DNA from: Candidatus Zixiibacteriota bacterium | Lineage (GTDB): Bacteria; Zixibacteria; MSB-5A5; WJJR01 | Assembly (NCBI GenBank): GCA_016235085.1 | Contig: JACRMA010000008.1 | Location: 1-39,407, forward strand | Direction of reading: 5' to 3' | DNA length: 39,407 bases | Shown: positions 8,187-16,640 of the stretch, one piece after another | How the letters are laid out: each line of letters opens with the position of its first letter | How positions within the stretch are numbered: the stretch's first letter is position 1 | The notes under the pieces: model-generated | Seen by the model: the letters and a program-made list of their open reading frames with translations, nothing else | Told to the model about the DNA's origin: nothing | The model's database searches: none | Program-made: the position numbers and the translations under genes

Positions 8187-8779
8187 TCAACGGGTTACGG
8201 CCCGCGTGGCGTCTCCACCGTGCCGGAACCGAATCTCGACCCTGTTCAAGTCGTCGTGGTAGACAACTGTCTGGATCAACGACTGCACCAACTTGACCCG
8301 TTCCTGGGGATACAGAACATCCCACAAGTCCGTGAACTGGGCGAGAGTTTGCGCGAGATGTTGACGGTTGAATGCCTGAGAACCAATCGCGCCCAACTCC
8401 TGCTCCACGGTCAGAAGGCGACTGTTGAACTGCACCACTTCAGCCTGCCGTTCCCTGATCCGTTCGGCGACGACTTCGGGCAACTCCCCGTTCCGCCCTT
8501 CCAGCGTCGACACGAGGCGATTGATGGCCTCCTCACGTTGCTGGCGCTGACGAAGGAGGCGGGTGCGTTCCGACTCAAGGCGCAGGCGCTTCTGTTGGGT
8601 TTGTTCCAACGCCGCCGAGAACACCTGATCAACGAGTGCCGGGTCCTGTGCCAAACGCTTGATCTCGTTTACCACGGTCGCTTCGATCTCTCCCGCCGAG
8701 AGTGTTGGCGTTGGACAAGCCCCGCGGGATTGCTTCTGCGCCTTGTTGCAGCCGCATTTGCGAGTTTTGAGAACCTGAC
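8187..8779 (-). pseudogene. Serine recombinase remnant: zinc ribbon and coiled coil only
   Basis: The reading frame ends at TGA 8187-8189 and encodes the C-terminal part of a large serine recombinase: the end of the zinc ribbon (CGCNKAQKQSRGACPTP), a helix (SAGEIEATVVNEIKRLAQDP), a long Arg/Glu/Gln-rich coiled coil with an ESERTRLLRQRQQREEAINR core, and the usual closing helix and strand (LYPQERVKLVQSLIQTVVYH). The N-terminal resolvase domain with its catalytic serine and the DNA-binding recombinase domain are missing. Upstream of about 8779 the same frame stays open to 8954, but that part coincides with repeat copy B and does not resemble a recombinase. It is therefore a truncated, inactive relic marking a former integrative element. 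Without the catalytic domain it cannot promote strand exchange. Confidence 0.7.
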
Positions 8780-8780
8780 C

Positions 8781-8983
8781 GAGCCAGATGTACGTCGCAC
8801 AACGCCCCACCGCGGGCGTTTTTAGTTGCCCGAAACTCCCCACGTCACCGGAGGTTAGCGCGATCGCGCTGACCGAGGCAGAGGCCACTCGACGGCGAAG
8901 GGGTGATCTGGCGAGGGACATCAGTGGTGGTCCCCACCCCCCAATCAGGCGCACTTTGATCTGAAACGCTTGGAGTTGGTGAC
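8781..8983 (+). repeat. Diverged ~200-bp direct repeat, copy B
   Basis: Same landmarks in the same order and spacing as 3805-4005: GAGCCAGAT at 8781, hairpin with a T tract at 8801-8823, GTTGCCCG, GTTAGCGC at 8854, and CTGAAA..CTTGGAGTTGGTGAC ending at 8983. This copy replaces the part of the recombinase gene where the catalytic region should be, so its right or left boundary may be a recombination junction. Confidence 0.6.
8801..8823 (+). terminator. Intrinsic terminator inside repeat copy B
   Basis: AACGCCC pairs with GGGCGTT across a six-base loop and is followed by three more T. It is the counterpart of the hairpin at 3825-3846. No plus-strand gene precedes it, so it seems to travel with the repeat. 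Confidence 0.55.
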
Positions 8984-8998
8984 GGTTTGAAACAAGAA

Positions 8999-9018
8999 GG
9001 GGCGCCGAAAAACGCCCC
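8999..9018 (-). terminator. Possible terminator after the polysaccharide operon
   Basis: A 6-bp GC stem (GGGGCG with CGCCCC) closes an 8-base loop containing five A on the plus strand (five U in the minus transcript). It lies 27 bp beyond the stop of the last minus-strand gene of the operon and is followed on the minus strand by the moderately U-rich TTCTTGTTTC. A plausible but weak terminator. Confidence 0.4.
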
Positions 9019-9044
9019 CCCTCCTGATGAATCTGCAGGGGCGG

Positions 9045-11237
9045 TTACGGTGAGCACGGGTTGACCGGAGCAAGCCCGCCGCTGAATGCCGTCGCGATCA
9101 GATAGATCACGTCGAAGACGTCAGTGGAACCATCATTGTTGGCATCGCAACGTGTTATGGGACACGCTGGATCCTGCGGGTCAGGGTCGCCGCTGAAAGC
9201 GATGCCTATCATGCCTATCACGTCGAACACGTCGATCGACGCGTCGGTGTTGACGTCCCCCTGGTGCGGGCAGCTACAGGTTGAAACCGAAAGCTGCACG
9301 TTTATGGTCGTGTCCTTCGAAATGGTGACCGAAGGGAGTTCCAGTGTGCCCAGTCCGGAACCGGCGGGCGGAAAGTAACGAAGCTTGTATGTGCCGGCGG
9401 TGAGAATCGTTTCGTACGCACCCGATGCCTGCGATATCCCATCAGAGGTCGGGACCCAGACCACGCCCGCGTCGGCACGCAGTTCGACACCGGCAGCAGG
9501 CGCCGAAGTCGGTCCCGTGACCGTTCCGGAAACCCGGAATCCGCCGGCCAGGTTGACATCGCGCAATTGGTCGGTACTTGGATTCGACACCGTGATCGAT
9601 TGGGCCGCCAGCCGAGTTGAGACAAGGGGACGGAATACAAGGGTGTGGGAAACGAATCCGATGATGATCTGATAGGCTCCCAGACTATCGGACATGTCGC
9701 CCGGCTGGAAGGTGTTGGCCCCGCTGCTTTGGATGAGGGCGTCGACGTCCACGCTGTCTACCACCGGTCCGCCAATCCCGGCGCGAACGATGCCGGAAAC
9801 GGACAAGCCCGTGTCCAGGACGACCGACAAGGTGCGGTCGGAGAAGACCGCCTGACTGAGGAGCTTCTTCGCCTGCAGGCGGCGTGACTTGGGGGCCTCG
9901 AACTCGAGGTCATAGCTTGCGGGCGGAAGAACCATGGCATACTGGCCAAAGAAATTCGTCTTGTCTCCTGCTGCGAGCACCGTTGCCTTGCTGACGGAAT
10001 TCAGAGCATCGATATCGGCATCAGCGACCAGGGCACCGCTCCCGCTCGTGATCGTTCCGTTCAGCAAGATCCCCGAGGGGAGGGTCAAGTTTACCACAGT
10101 GTCCTGTCCAACGTGAATCGCATGCAGGTTGACCGACGCCAAATGGGTGGACACTGGCGGCTGGTAATGAAGATCAAAGAAACCGGCAGGGACAATCACC
10201 TCATAAAATCCAGTGGCGCTGGTCTTGTCTCCCGGGGTCACCAGTTTGACCGGTGGCACGCTGATCGTATCGACGACGTCAATGTCGCATGTTTGAACCG
10301 GCGCTCCGCCACTGAGCCGTGTAACCGTTCCCGACAGACTCCATCCGGTCAGCACCGACCAGTCGATCACCGTGTCCCGGTTGATCGGAACCAGATATCG
10401 CCGCTGCCCCACCAGCCGATCGGCGACCCGCGGCTCAATCGTGATGTCATAGACGCCACGGGGGACAGTCACGATGTAGTCACCATTGTTATCCGTGTTG
10501 TCATTCGGGGTCGTGATTCGAACTTTGGTCGCCGAACTATCGAAATCAAGATCAACATTGCGCGCAGGCTGGAAGGATTGATCAAGGATTCTACCCGACA
10601 CGACCACTCCCGCCGGCATGCTGACGTCGATCGTCGTGTCATTGAGGATGTTCACATTCCGGAACGAAACGGCGGCGTGGCGGCTCCCGACAACTGTTGG
10701 GGCGAAGCCCAAAGTCTTCAGGCCGGGAGTGATGATCACGGCGTAGTGACCATCCGAACGGCTGTTGTCATTCGGTGTGAAGTCCAAAACTCCGGTCAGC
10801 GCATCGGATACGTCCAGATCGATATCTTTAGTAAGGATCAGGGCCCCAAGGCTGTCTCGTACGAATCCGGTCAGAACCTTGCCGAACGGCCTGGTTACGT
10901 TTAACGTGACGGTCCCGGTGATGTTGAGCGCCGCGTATCGGACCGGAGCGACTCCCCCCGGGATGACGGGCGTGACAAACTCAACATCGTAGATCCCATT
11001 AGCTGGGAGCAGGACACCGTAGTTGCCGTTGGCGTCAGTGATATTTCCGGCGACAACCACGGGAGTGCCCGTGCTGGTCTCGAAGAAATCGAGCTGAACA
11101 TTCGCAACGCCGATCGCATTGGTGTTCGTGACCTTGCCTGTCAGGATTTGGGCAGAAACATTCGTAGTGAAGGACACCCCCCCCAAGACACATCCCAAGA
11201 AGAGCATTTGACCAAGGTGCAAGAGCTTGAGCTTCAT
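9045..11237 (-). CDS. Secreted protein with seven carboxypeptidase-regulatory-like repeats and C-terminal dockerin
   Basis: 730 residues from ATG 11237, which has GGAGGA at correct spacing; the open frame upstream to 11393 has no such signal. A signal peptide (MKLKLLHLGQ..., cleavage near VSA at about 29) leads into seven tandem ~90-residue beta-sandwich repeats, each opening with L/V-x-G-x-V/I and continuing through NxxGxY and a Y/L-D-x-x-x-xP element, as in the carboxypeptidase-regulatory or prealbumin-like superfamily. The last ~80 residues are a dockerin pair (CPHQGDVNTDASIDVFDVIG, CDANNDGSTDVFD) nearly identical in layout to the C-terminus of the protein at 840-3455. Probably a cell-surface or extracellular adhesive rod. 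Position: 139 bp after the porin gene, so it may be the last gene of the polysaccharide operon or have its own promoter. Confidence 0.88.
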   Translation of the reverse strand: MKLKLLHLGQMLFLGCVLGGVSFTTNVSAQILTGKVTNTNAIGVANVQLDFFETSTGTPVVVAGNITDANGNYGVLLPANGIYDVEFVTPVIPGGVAPVRYAALNITGTVTLNVTRPFGKVLTGFVRDSLGALILTKDIDLDVSDALTGVLDFTPNDNSRSDGHYAVIITPGLKTLGFAPTVVGSRHAAVSFRNVNILNDTTIDVSMPAGVVVSGRILDQSFQPARNVDLDFDSSATKVRITTPNDNTDNNGDYIVTVPRGVYDITIEPRVADRLVGQRRYLVPINRDTVIDWSVLTGWSLSGTVTRLSGGAPVQTCDIDVVDTISVPPVKLVTPGDKTSATGFYEVIVPAGFFDLHYQPPVSTHLASVNLHAIHVGQDTVVNLTLPSGILLNGTITSGSGALVADADIDALNSVSKATVLAAGDKTNFFGQYAMVLPPASYDLEFEAPKSRRLQAKKLLSQAVFSDRTLSVVLDTGLSVSGIVRAGIGGPVVDSVDVDALIQSSGANTFQPGDMSDSLGAYQIIIGFVSHTLVFRPLVSTRLAAQSITVSNPSTDQLRDVNLAGGFRVSGTVTGPTSAPAAGVELRADAGVVWVPTSDGISQASGAYETILTAGTYKLRYFPPAGSGLGTLELPSVTISKDTTINVQLSVSTCSCPHQGDVNTDASIDVFDVIGMIGIAFSGDPDPQDPACPITRCDANNDGSTDVFDVIYLIATAFSGGLAPVNPCSP

Positions 11238-11376
11238 GGATTCCTCCGATTGATGGATCCGTTCCCTAACAGGCTGTTGAAGGTTGGTCTCTATGATTCG
11301 GCTCGGGCAATCGGCGATGCTCCATGATGTTCTTCGAACACGCGGTGCAGAATGCCAATCCCGTTCACAACTCGTA

Positions 11377-13275
11377 TCAGAAGTGCCACTCAAGGCTCAA
11401 TTGGTTAAGAAAGACGTTTCGCTTCTTGGGTTTGAAGGGCAGCTGTTCCCAGAACGGAGGTGAGAGTGCGTCACCCGGCGCAAAGAACCCCATCACCCAC
11501 TTAAGATCAAACGCTCCGAAAACCCCGGTGGTTCCCGTCACGACATCGATTTCCCATCCGACCTCACGATATGCGAACAGTGTCCTTGCCGGCCGGCCAT
11601 TGTTCGGATCTATTCCGCGGCCACCGTAATCGAACATAGTCAGGTCGGTTGCCGCGAGTTCACGGCCGACACCAGAGGAGTACTCGGCCTGCCGGAAACG
11701 GTGGTAAACTACGTCAGTTGAAGTGTGCGCTGAGAGTTTGCAACCGGCGCCGACAGTGAGGATATCCAGATTGGCGAGCTCAGGATCAAACACTTCGCCG
11801 TAATACTGCAGCGACACGACACCGTTGAAGCTCCCCGTGTTGTCCTCGTAACCGGTTTGCTGAAACTCCTTGTCCACGAATGACGATTTGGGATTGTCAG
11901 AGTTTCCCGATCCGTGCGCATGCGCCACCGTGACCGAAAACACGAGCCCGCCGGCACGCCTCACTGCGGTAACGCCGAGGTCGAGGGCGTCGGCTTTGAA
12001 TCGCCGCCCCTTGTCCCAACCGCGGATCCAGGCAGCGTCCAGCCAGGGATGCAGACCCCAGTGCGTGCCCCGATAGCGCAGGCCGGTCCAGATCGGTTCT
12101 CGTCCCCGCAGGTCGGTGTCGGTCCTCCAGAGCCGGTAGACGGCCACCTCCGCATCAGGGAAGATTCTCCCATGAACGTGGACGAGATAGTCTTTCAGGG
12201 TGCGGAACTTGTTGTCGGGGGAGTTGTCGAGGGAGTGGATGTAGGCTGCCTCCGCCACGATCGGGTACATCGGGTATACATGGAATCGAATCGCGTCAAG
12301 TTGATCATCGAACAACCATTCCCGGTACTCATCGAAGTCCTGCCGTCCTGCCTGAATCGCGACGGGCATACTGAAGACATCGCGCCACAGGACGTATCCC
12401 TCGTAGAGTTGGATTGCCGCCTCGTGCTGTCGTTTGTGCAACGGCGCGTTGTTGAGCACGAAAGTGTTTCGGGTGCGCAGCTTGAGGAGACCATGAATCC
12501 CAGCCGGCCCCTTAACGGTGAAATCCAGCTTCAACTGAGGTTCGGCTTCCCGATAGTGGTCGCGCGCGGAGTCGCCGATGCTGAAGTCGTTTTCGATTCG
12601 CTGAACAACGCCCAACCGGCCACGTGACCAGAACCAATCGCTGGCCAACCATGGACCCGAACGCCGGGGGTCGCGGGCATTCACGATCTTGCTGAACAGG
12701 CGGTCTGAGGCCGTGGGTTCGTGATCGAAGATCGCGGTGTTGTCCGGCGTCCGCACGATCAGTCCGGACAGGGAAATCGAGTCCGGCCGGCCAGCCGCGG
12801 GCCAGACCGCGGTTATGACTCCCTCAATCTTTGTGCGCCGATCAATCTGGTCGGTCTTGATTCGCTGGACGAACCAGACTCCGGCGTCATCAGGCTGGAC
12901 CGTTACCTTTACCCACTGACCCGGTTCCAGATCGGTGACCGTTCGAAGATCGGATGGTGCCCTGGTACTCTCGTCGACGCGAAACGAGCGCCCGAGAAGC
13001 TGGATTGTCCGGGAGTCGGGGGCGATTCGTTCGATGGACGACCGGATGACGACTTTCGACGGGTCGCGATCGGTTTCCTCGGCGATGCCCGATAGGATCT
13101 GAATCGTTCGTGCCCGGACGAAGGATCCGCCCTCAAACGGTTTGATTTGAACATACTGGTCAATACGGAGAGCGACGTCCCCAGTCATATTGGCGCTGGA
13201 ATTCCCCGCCAGGACCAGCGGCGTGAGCACCAGCCCCATGCCGGTCAGCACGAGCCGACGGGCGGCTCTGGTCAT
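11377..13275 (-). CDS. Outer-membrane polysaccharide export protein: DUF5666 region plus alginate-export-type barrel
   Basis: 632 residues. Residues 1-28 form a signal peptide (MTRAARR, hydrophobic core, AGNSSA). Residues ~35-195 contain DUF5666-like beta modules (GQWVKVTVQPDDAG) related to the whole neighbouring protein. Residues ~215-632 resemble the alginate-export family of outer-membrane barrels: alternating strands, AIQAGRQDFDEYREWLFDDQ, and a terminal aromatic residue (LSLEWHF). The likely job is to let a charged polysaccharide cross the outer membrane. Start choice: a GTG at 13350 has a better AAGGAGG and overlaps the upstream gene, but codons between 13350 and 13275 have a much lower GC third position than the rest, and the signal peptide fits ATG 13275. 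The fusion of DUF5666 with an export barrel is unusual as far as I know. Confidence 0.82.
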   Translation of the reverse strand: MTRAARRLVLTGMGLVLTPLVLAGNSSANMTGDVALRIDQYVQIKPFEGGSFVRARTIQILSGIAEETDRDPSKVVIRSSIERIAPDSRTIQLLGRSFRVDESTRAPSDLRTVTDLEPGQWVKVTVQPDDAGVWFVQRIKTDQIDRRTKIEGVITAVWPAAGRPDSISLSGLIVRTPDNTAIFDHEPTASDRLFSKIVNARDPRRSGPWLASDWFWSRGRLGVVQRIENDFSIGDSARDHYREAEPQLKLDFTVKGPAGIHGLLKLRTRNTFVLNNAPLHKRQHEAAIQLYEGYVLWRDVFSMPVAIQAGRQDFDEYREWLFDDQLDAIRFHVYPMYPIVAEAAYIHSLDNSPDNKFRTLKDYLVHVHGRIFPDAEVAVYRLWRTDTDLRGREPIWTGLRYRGTHWGLHPWLDAAWIRGWDKGRRFKADALDLGVTAVRRAGGLVFSVTVAHAHGSGNSDNPKSSFVDKEFQQTGYEDNTGSFNGVVSLQYYGEVFDPELANLDILTVGAGCKLSAHTSTDVVYHRFRQAEYSSGVGRELAATDLTMFDYGGRGIDPNNGRPARTLFAYREVGWEIDVVTGTTGVFGAFDLKWVMGFFAPGDALSPPFWEQLPFKPKKRNVFLNQLSLEWHF

Positions 13276-13342
13276 TGCCGCCCCAATTTGTGTAGCGCGG
13301 CTTACCGTATGAGCACTGGAGCGTCTTTCACCGGTGTATGTT

Positions 13343-13918
13343 CTATTCACCTCCCGAGCCTCCTTCGCGATCGGTCTCAGGAGTCGATCCCAGGGTTTTG
13401 AAGACATCAGTAGCATCGGTCACGAGAATCAGCAGGCCGGAGATTGAAAGCGTATCAGGTGAACGCCCGTCCAGCGCGAGCCGGCTAATCGTACCTTTGA
13501 TCTTGTCGGAAGCTTTGACCTTCTTTGTGCGGATGTGGCGGGCGAACCAGGTGCCGGTGCTATCGACCTTGCAACTGATTTCTACGCGATCCTTGGGCTT
13601 GAGTGCTTTGAATTCCGCTTCCGCCCGGCCAGCGTCGAGAAATTGTGTTTCATCGGTGATTCGTATCCAGCGGCCGAAAAGCATGATGCTCGTTGTCGTG
13701 CTGTCGAGTTCGCTGATGGCGCCGCGGAGTTTCGGCCGGCGTTCACCGGGCAGCAGTTCGACATCATCCGCCTTGAAGATGCGGTCCTTTTGCCACTCTC
13801 CTTTGATTTCCACGGACTGCCCCACGGTCAGTTGCATGTAGCGAAGTTCCCCAGGGAACGCCACGGACCAACTGAGAACCGTTACGGCTGTCAATCCAAA
13901 TGCCATCAATTTCCGCAC
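13343..13918 (-). CDS. Exported DUF5666-domain protein
   Basis: 191 residues from GTG 13918, preceded by AAGGAGG six bases upstream; the frame is open further up but there it overlaps the kinase gene. A short signal peptide (MRKLMAFGLTAVTVLSWSVA) precedes a beta-rich periplasmic body with VGQSVEIKGEW, RPKLRGAISELDSTT and LKPKDRVEISCKVDSTGTW, the pattern of DUF5666 (small beta-barrel modules of unknown function). The same module type occurs at the N-terminus of the export barrel encoded next, so the two may act together in the periplasm, perhaps holding or guiding the glycan. It lies 11 bp after the kinase gene. Confidence 0.75.
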   Translation of the reverse strand: MRKLMAFGLTAVTVLSWSVAFPGELRYMQLTVGQSVEIKGEWQKDRIFKADDVELLPGERRPKLRGAISELDSTTTSIMLFGRWIRITDETQFLDAGRAEAEFKALKPKDRVEISCKVDSTGTWFARHIRTKKVKASDKIKGTISRLALDGRSPDTLSISGLLILVTDATDVFKTLGSTPETDREGGSGGE

Positions 13919-13929
13919 CAGATTCCTCC

Positions 13930-15249
13930 TTACAAGCCTACGCGGGCGCGATGCCGCAGGCCACGTGATCGCAATAAACTGGGCGCCAGATGCTGCCACC
14001 GGGGACGCCAGGAATAAAGGCAGGCCAGTCGCAGCAACGTGGCGGCCGTCCACCATTTTGATCGGGTTTCGAATCCATTATCGGTGTGGCCAAACGTCTG
14101 AGTGAATGATTCCCATCCAAGCCGCAGTTCTCCCGCGTGCTCGGGTGACTGATGCGTCCGCCATTGCAGATGCCCCAGGAAATTCCCAAAGTCGAGCGCA
14201 GGGTCTCCCGCTGCCAGCGTGTCGTAGTCCAAGAGAACGGTCCGGCTGCCATCGAAGAGCACTTGCTTGTCATAGAAGTCGCGATGTACGGTCACGAGCG
14301 TCGGTGCTTTGGCGGGTTGGGTCCTCACCAGATCCCGCATGACCGCTTCAACCCGCACTCGCAGCGAAGGGAACGCGGCCACAGTCACCGATGAGAGCCA
14401 GGCGAGGTGATCAAGTTCATCGTCGGTTGTGTAAGTTATCAACCCCGACAGATGTGTGTGATGGAGCTTGCGGAGGGCGCGGGCGGCCGCCGCGCATCCC
14501 TCGGGAAACAAAGAATGACCGATCAATGAGTGCAGCGACGCCCCGGTTTCCGACCGCTGGAAGATCGCGCCGGTCGAGCGATGCAGAAAGAGGTGCTTGG
14601 GGAGGACGATCTGATCGCGATTGTCGGCGTTGAACCCATCGCATTCCAACTGGCGCAGTTTGGTCCAGAGCGCCAGTGCCTGACGGGGACGCGACATCTT
14701 GATGATGATTTCGCGAGCGCTCGCAGGTGAATCGTGCTGCGGCGCGGATTCCCACTTCATCCTGACGATGCAGCGCCTTCCCAGCCGGTAGCTCAGAAGC
14801 TGCGTGCTGAGTGAGGCAGCGTTGCACTGAATGCCGACGTTCTCCAATTTCTCGTTGTAAGTGCTCTCAAACGATTCGGGATTGAATAGCATTGGGAGCT
14901 CTGGCAATTGCGGGTCGGTGGGGAATAGCCAAATACGTAACCGCAACTCGTCGAACCAACAGGTACCAGCTTCGTCCAAAGCGGGACGATGGGGAATCTC
15001 CGCTCCGAACGGATAATGCTCGCCGTAGGCAATCCACTGCCCGCTGGGGCCTCTCTGGGGAATCGGCAGAGTGAAGCGGTACTGAATCAGAACTTCCCCT
15101 GATGTACGGGGCAGCACACGCGGTACACAGAAATCATCCAGGATTACGTCCGCGTTCAGGGTCGATCCCAGAAGGGACTCAAAGCGCATGCGCATGGCCG
15201 CGGCATCGGTCGCGAACTCAAGAAGGCGATAGTCAGGATGGAGTTTCAT
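13930..15249 (-). CDS. APH-fold phosphotransferase, second of a pair
   Basis: 439 residues from ATG 15249, which overlaps the upstream stop as ATGA; an ATG at 15264 is an alternative. The C-terminal half has the aminoglycoside/choline kinase core: the Brenner motif VHRDFYDKQ at 321-329 with catalytic Asp, a DFG-equivalent LLDYD at 339-343 and GDPALDFGNFLGH just after. In most members the Brenner motif ends in Asn; here it is Gln, as in the neighbouring paralogue. The N-terminal 170 residues are family-specific. The cytoplasmic substrate is unknown; from the context of glycosyltransferases and an exporter, a sugar or polyol acceptor is likely. Antibiotic modification is unlikely given the operon. 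Paired kinases in a polysaccharide operon are the odd point. Confidence 0.82.
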   Translation of the reverse strand: MKLHPDYRLLEFATDAAAMRMRFESLLGSTLNADVILDDFCVPRVLPRTSGEVLIQYRFTLPIPQRGPSGQWIAYGEHYPFGAEIPHRPALDEAGTCWFDELRLRIWLFPTDPQLPELPMLFNPESFESTYNEKLENVGIQCNAASLSTQLLSYRLGRRCIVRMKWESAPQHDSPASAREIIIKMSRPRQALALWTKLRQLECDGFNADNRDQIVLPKHLFLHRSTGAIFQRSETGASLHSLIGHSLFPEGCAAAARALRKLHHTHLSGLITYTTDDELDHLAWLSSVTVAAFPSLRVRVEAVMRDLVRTQPAKAPTLVTVHRDFYDKQVLFDGSRTVLLDYDTLAAGDPALDFGNFLGHLQWRTHQSPEHAGELRLGWESFTQTFGHTDNGFETRSKWWTAATLLRLACLYSWRPRWQHLAPSLLRSRGLRHRARVGL

Positions 15250-16634
15250 GCGAGATGGGTGCATGCCTGCTCCACTGTTGCCACGGCGCGATGCCGCCAG
15301 TCATAAGCGAAACGACCCATGGGGACCAGCGCCGACCGAAAGAGGGCGAATGCGGTCCACCAGCGTAACAGGGATCGGTCAACTTCTGATTCGGCGGCGC
15401 GTGAATACGCCGCGATGAATCCGTTGGTCAAGTCCTCGACATCCAGGCCCCCGTCGCCGGCTTGCGACCAGTTCACCCACAACTGCGCGGCGAAATTGCC
15501 CAAATCCATTACCGGATCACCCTGATGAGATCGATCAAAATCGAGCAATGCCGGAACGCCTTCGCCAAGCAAAATCTGGCCTGGGTGCAGGTCCCCGTGC
15601 ACCAACAGTCCGCGATCTGATCGCGTGCGGTCCGCCCCGGATCTCAAACGCTGACCGGTATCCACCCAAAGTTCGCGGTGCGCACTGTCCACTTGGCAGA
15701 GCATCTCGGTGGTTTCGCTGATCATTGTTCGCAGATCTTCGGGTCCAATGGTGGGCAAGGACGTCAACTTCTGGCGGTGGAATGCCGCGATTGCCGCGGC
15801 TGCGAGGACTGTTGCCTGCCGCGCCTGATCCGGGCGGCCTCTATCAAGAGTAACAAGCAAGGGTTCCCCGGATTTGGCCTCTGAAACGGCAACACAATCA
15901 TCCGGCAGAAGCCCCATTGGCTGCGGTACCGTCCAACCCCTCGTTTCCTGGGCACAGGCATACAACTCGTTGTGGGTCCTCCAAATCGCCGCCAGCCGCA
16001 CCGGTTCGTAAACGCCCAGATAGACAAACCGTTCTTCGTGGCGCTCTTCCTCACGGTGGTGTGCTCGGAATCGGCACGACAGCACGGCCCGGCGTTCGGG
16101 TTTGTATCGGACCAGCCGCAGTCTTATGCTCCGGTCGGATACCCGCCATTCTTCCTGTGGGTAGGCGGGTAGGTGCGCATGAAACGCACGTTGCATTTTC
16201 TTGCGCTCCACGATTCGGCGGAGTCCCGCCAGCCGCTCATCATTCGGGTACCAGTATAGGATCGCACTCATTTCCGGCAGGGCTGTCACGGCGGGACCCG
16301 CCTCCGATCCGGCCCACCGGTCGGCCTGCGCCTTTGCCGATGCCGGGCCGAACGCTTCCCTGGAAAACCCGCGCGCGTAGAGATTGATCACGACTGCTTC
16401 GGGCGATTGAGGATCATCCTGTGATAGTGTATAGCCGACCAGACAATTGGCCGGCGTCTTGAATCGGAGAGTGGAAATGCGGCACTGATTGAACGGTTTC
16501 ATGGCGGCAGGAAGCTGTTCATTGATCCGAGCACGCATCTGACACGTGTCGAGCAGGGCCCGCAGGCCCGGCACTCCGATGCCATCCGGCAAGTCAATTG
16601 CAGATTGAGGCAATTGTGAGTTGCTCGCTATCAT
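15246..16634 (-). CDS. APH-fold phosphotransferase, first of a pair
   Basis: 462 residues. The start follows the ABC exporter stop by six bases, with GGAG nine bases upstream. The kinase core lies at the C-terminus: VHGDLHPGQ (345-353, catalytic Asp 348, Gln where Asn is usual), LLDFD (363-367, metal-binding Asp) and GDPVMDLGNF (372-381). The first 200 residues (for example IRLRLVRYKPERRAVLSCRF at 170-189) carry an unusual Arg-rich beta region that may serve as the N-lobe. It overlaps the second kinase by four bases, so the two are translationally coupled. Known family members phosphorylate hydroxyls of small molecules. In this operon the acceptor is more likely a sugar, glycan precursor or lipid head group; that is inference. 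Confidence 0.82.
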   Translation of the reverse strand: MIASNSQLPQSAIDLPDGIGVPGLRALLDTCQMRARINEQLPAAMKPFNQCRISTLRFKTPANCLVGYTLSQDDPQSPEAVVINLYARGFSREAFGPASAKAQADRWAGSEAGPAVTALPEMSAILYWYPNDERLAGLRRIVERKKMQRAFHAHLPAYPQEEWRVSDRSIRLRLVRYKPERRAVLSCRFRAHHREEERHEERFVYLGVYEPVRLAAIWRTHNELYACAQETRGWTVPQPMGLLPDDCVAVSEAKSGEPLLVTLDRGRPDQARQATVLAAAAIAAFHRQKLTSLPTIGPEDLRTMISETTEMLCQVDSAHRELWVDTGQRLRSGADRTRSDRGLLVHGDLHPGQILLGEGVPALLDFDRSHQGDPVMDLGNFAAQLWVNWSQAGDGGLDVEDLTNGFIAAYSRAAESEVDRSLLRWWTAFALFRSALVPMGRFAYDWRHRAVATVEQACTHLA

Positions 16635-16640
16635 AGCACT

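Noticed and set aside
8779-8954. N-terminal extension of the recombinase remnant to 8954
   Set aside because: The frame is open, but it coincides with repeat copy B, contains a terminator hairpin, and bears no resemblance to a recombinase DNA-binding domain.
10113-10904. 263-codon plus-strand open frame
   Set aside because: Antisense to the seven-repeat protein; Arg/Asp/His-rich composition and no start signal.
11914-12627. 237-codon plus-strand open frame
   Set aside because: Shadow of the export barrel gene; no ribosome binding site and no family motif.
13276-13350. GTG 13350 as start of the export barrel gene
   Set aside because: Good Shine-Dalgarno sequence and overlap with the upstream stop, but third-position GC drops sharply before 13275 and the signal peptide begins at 13275.
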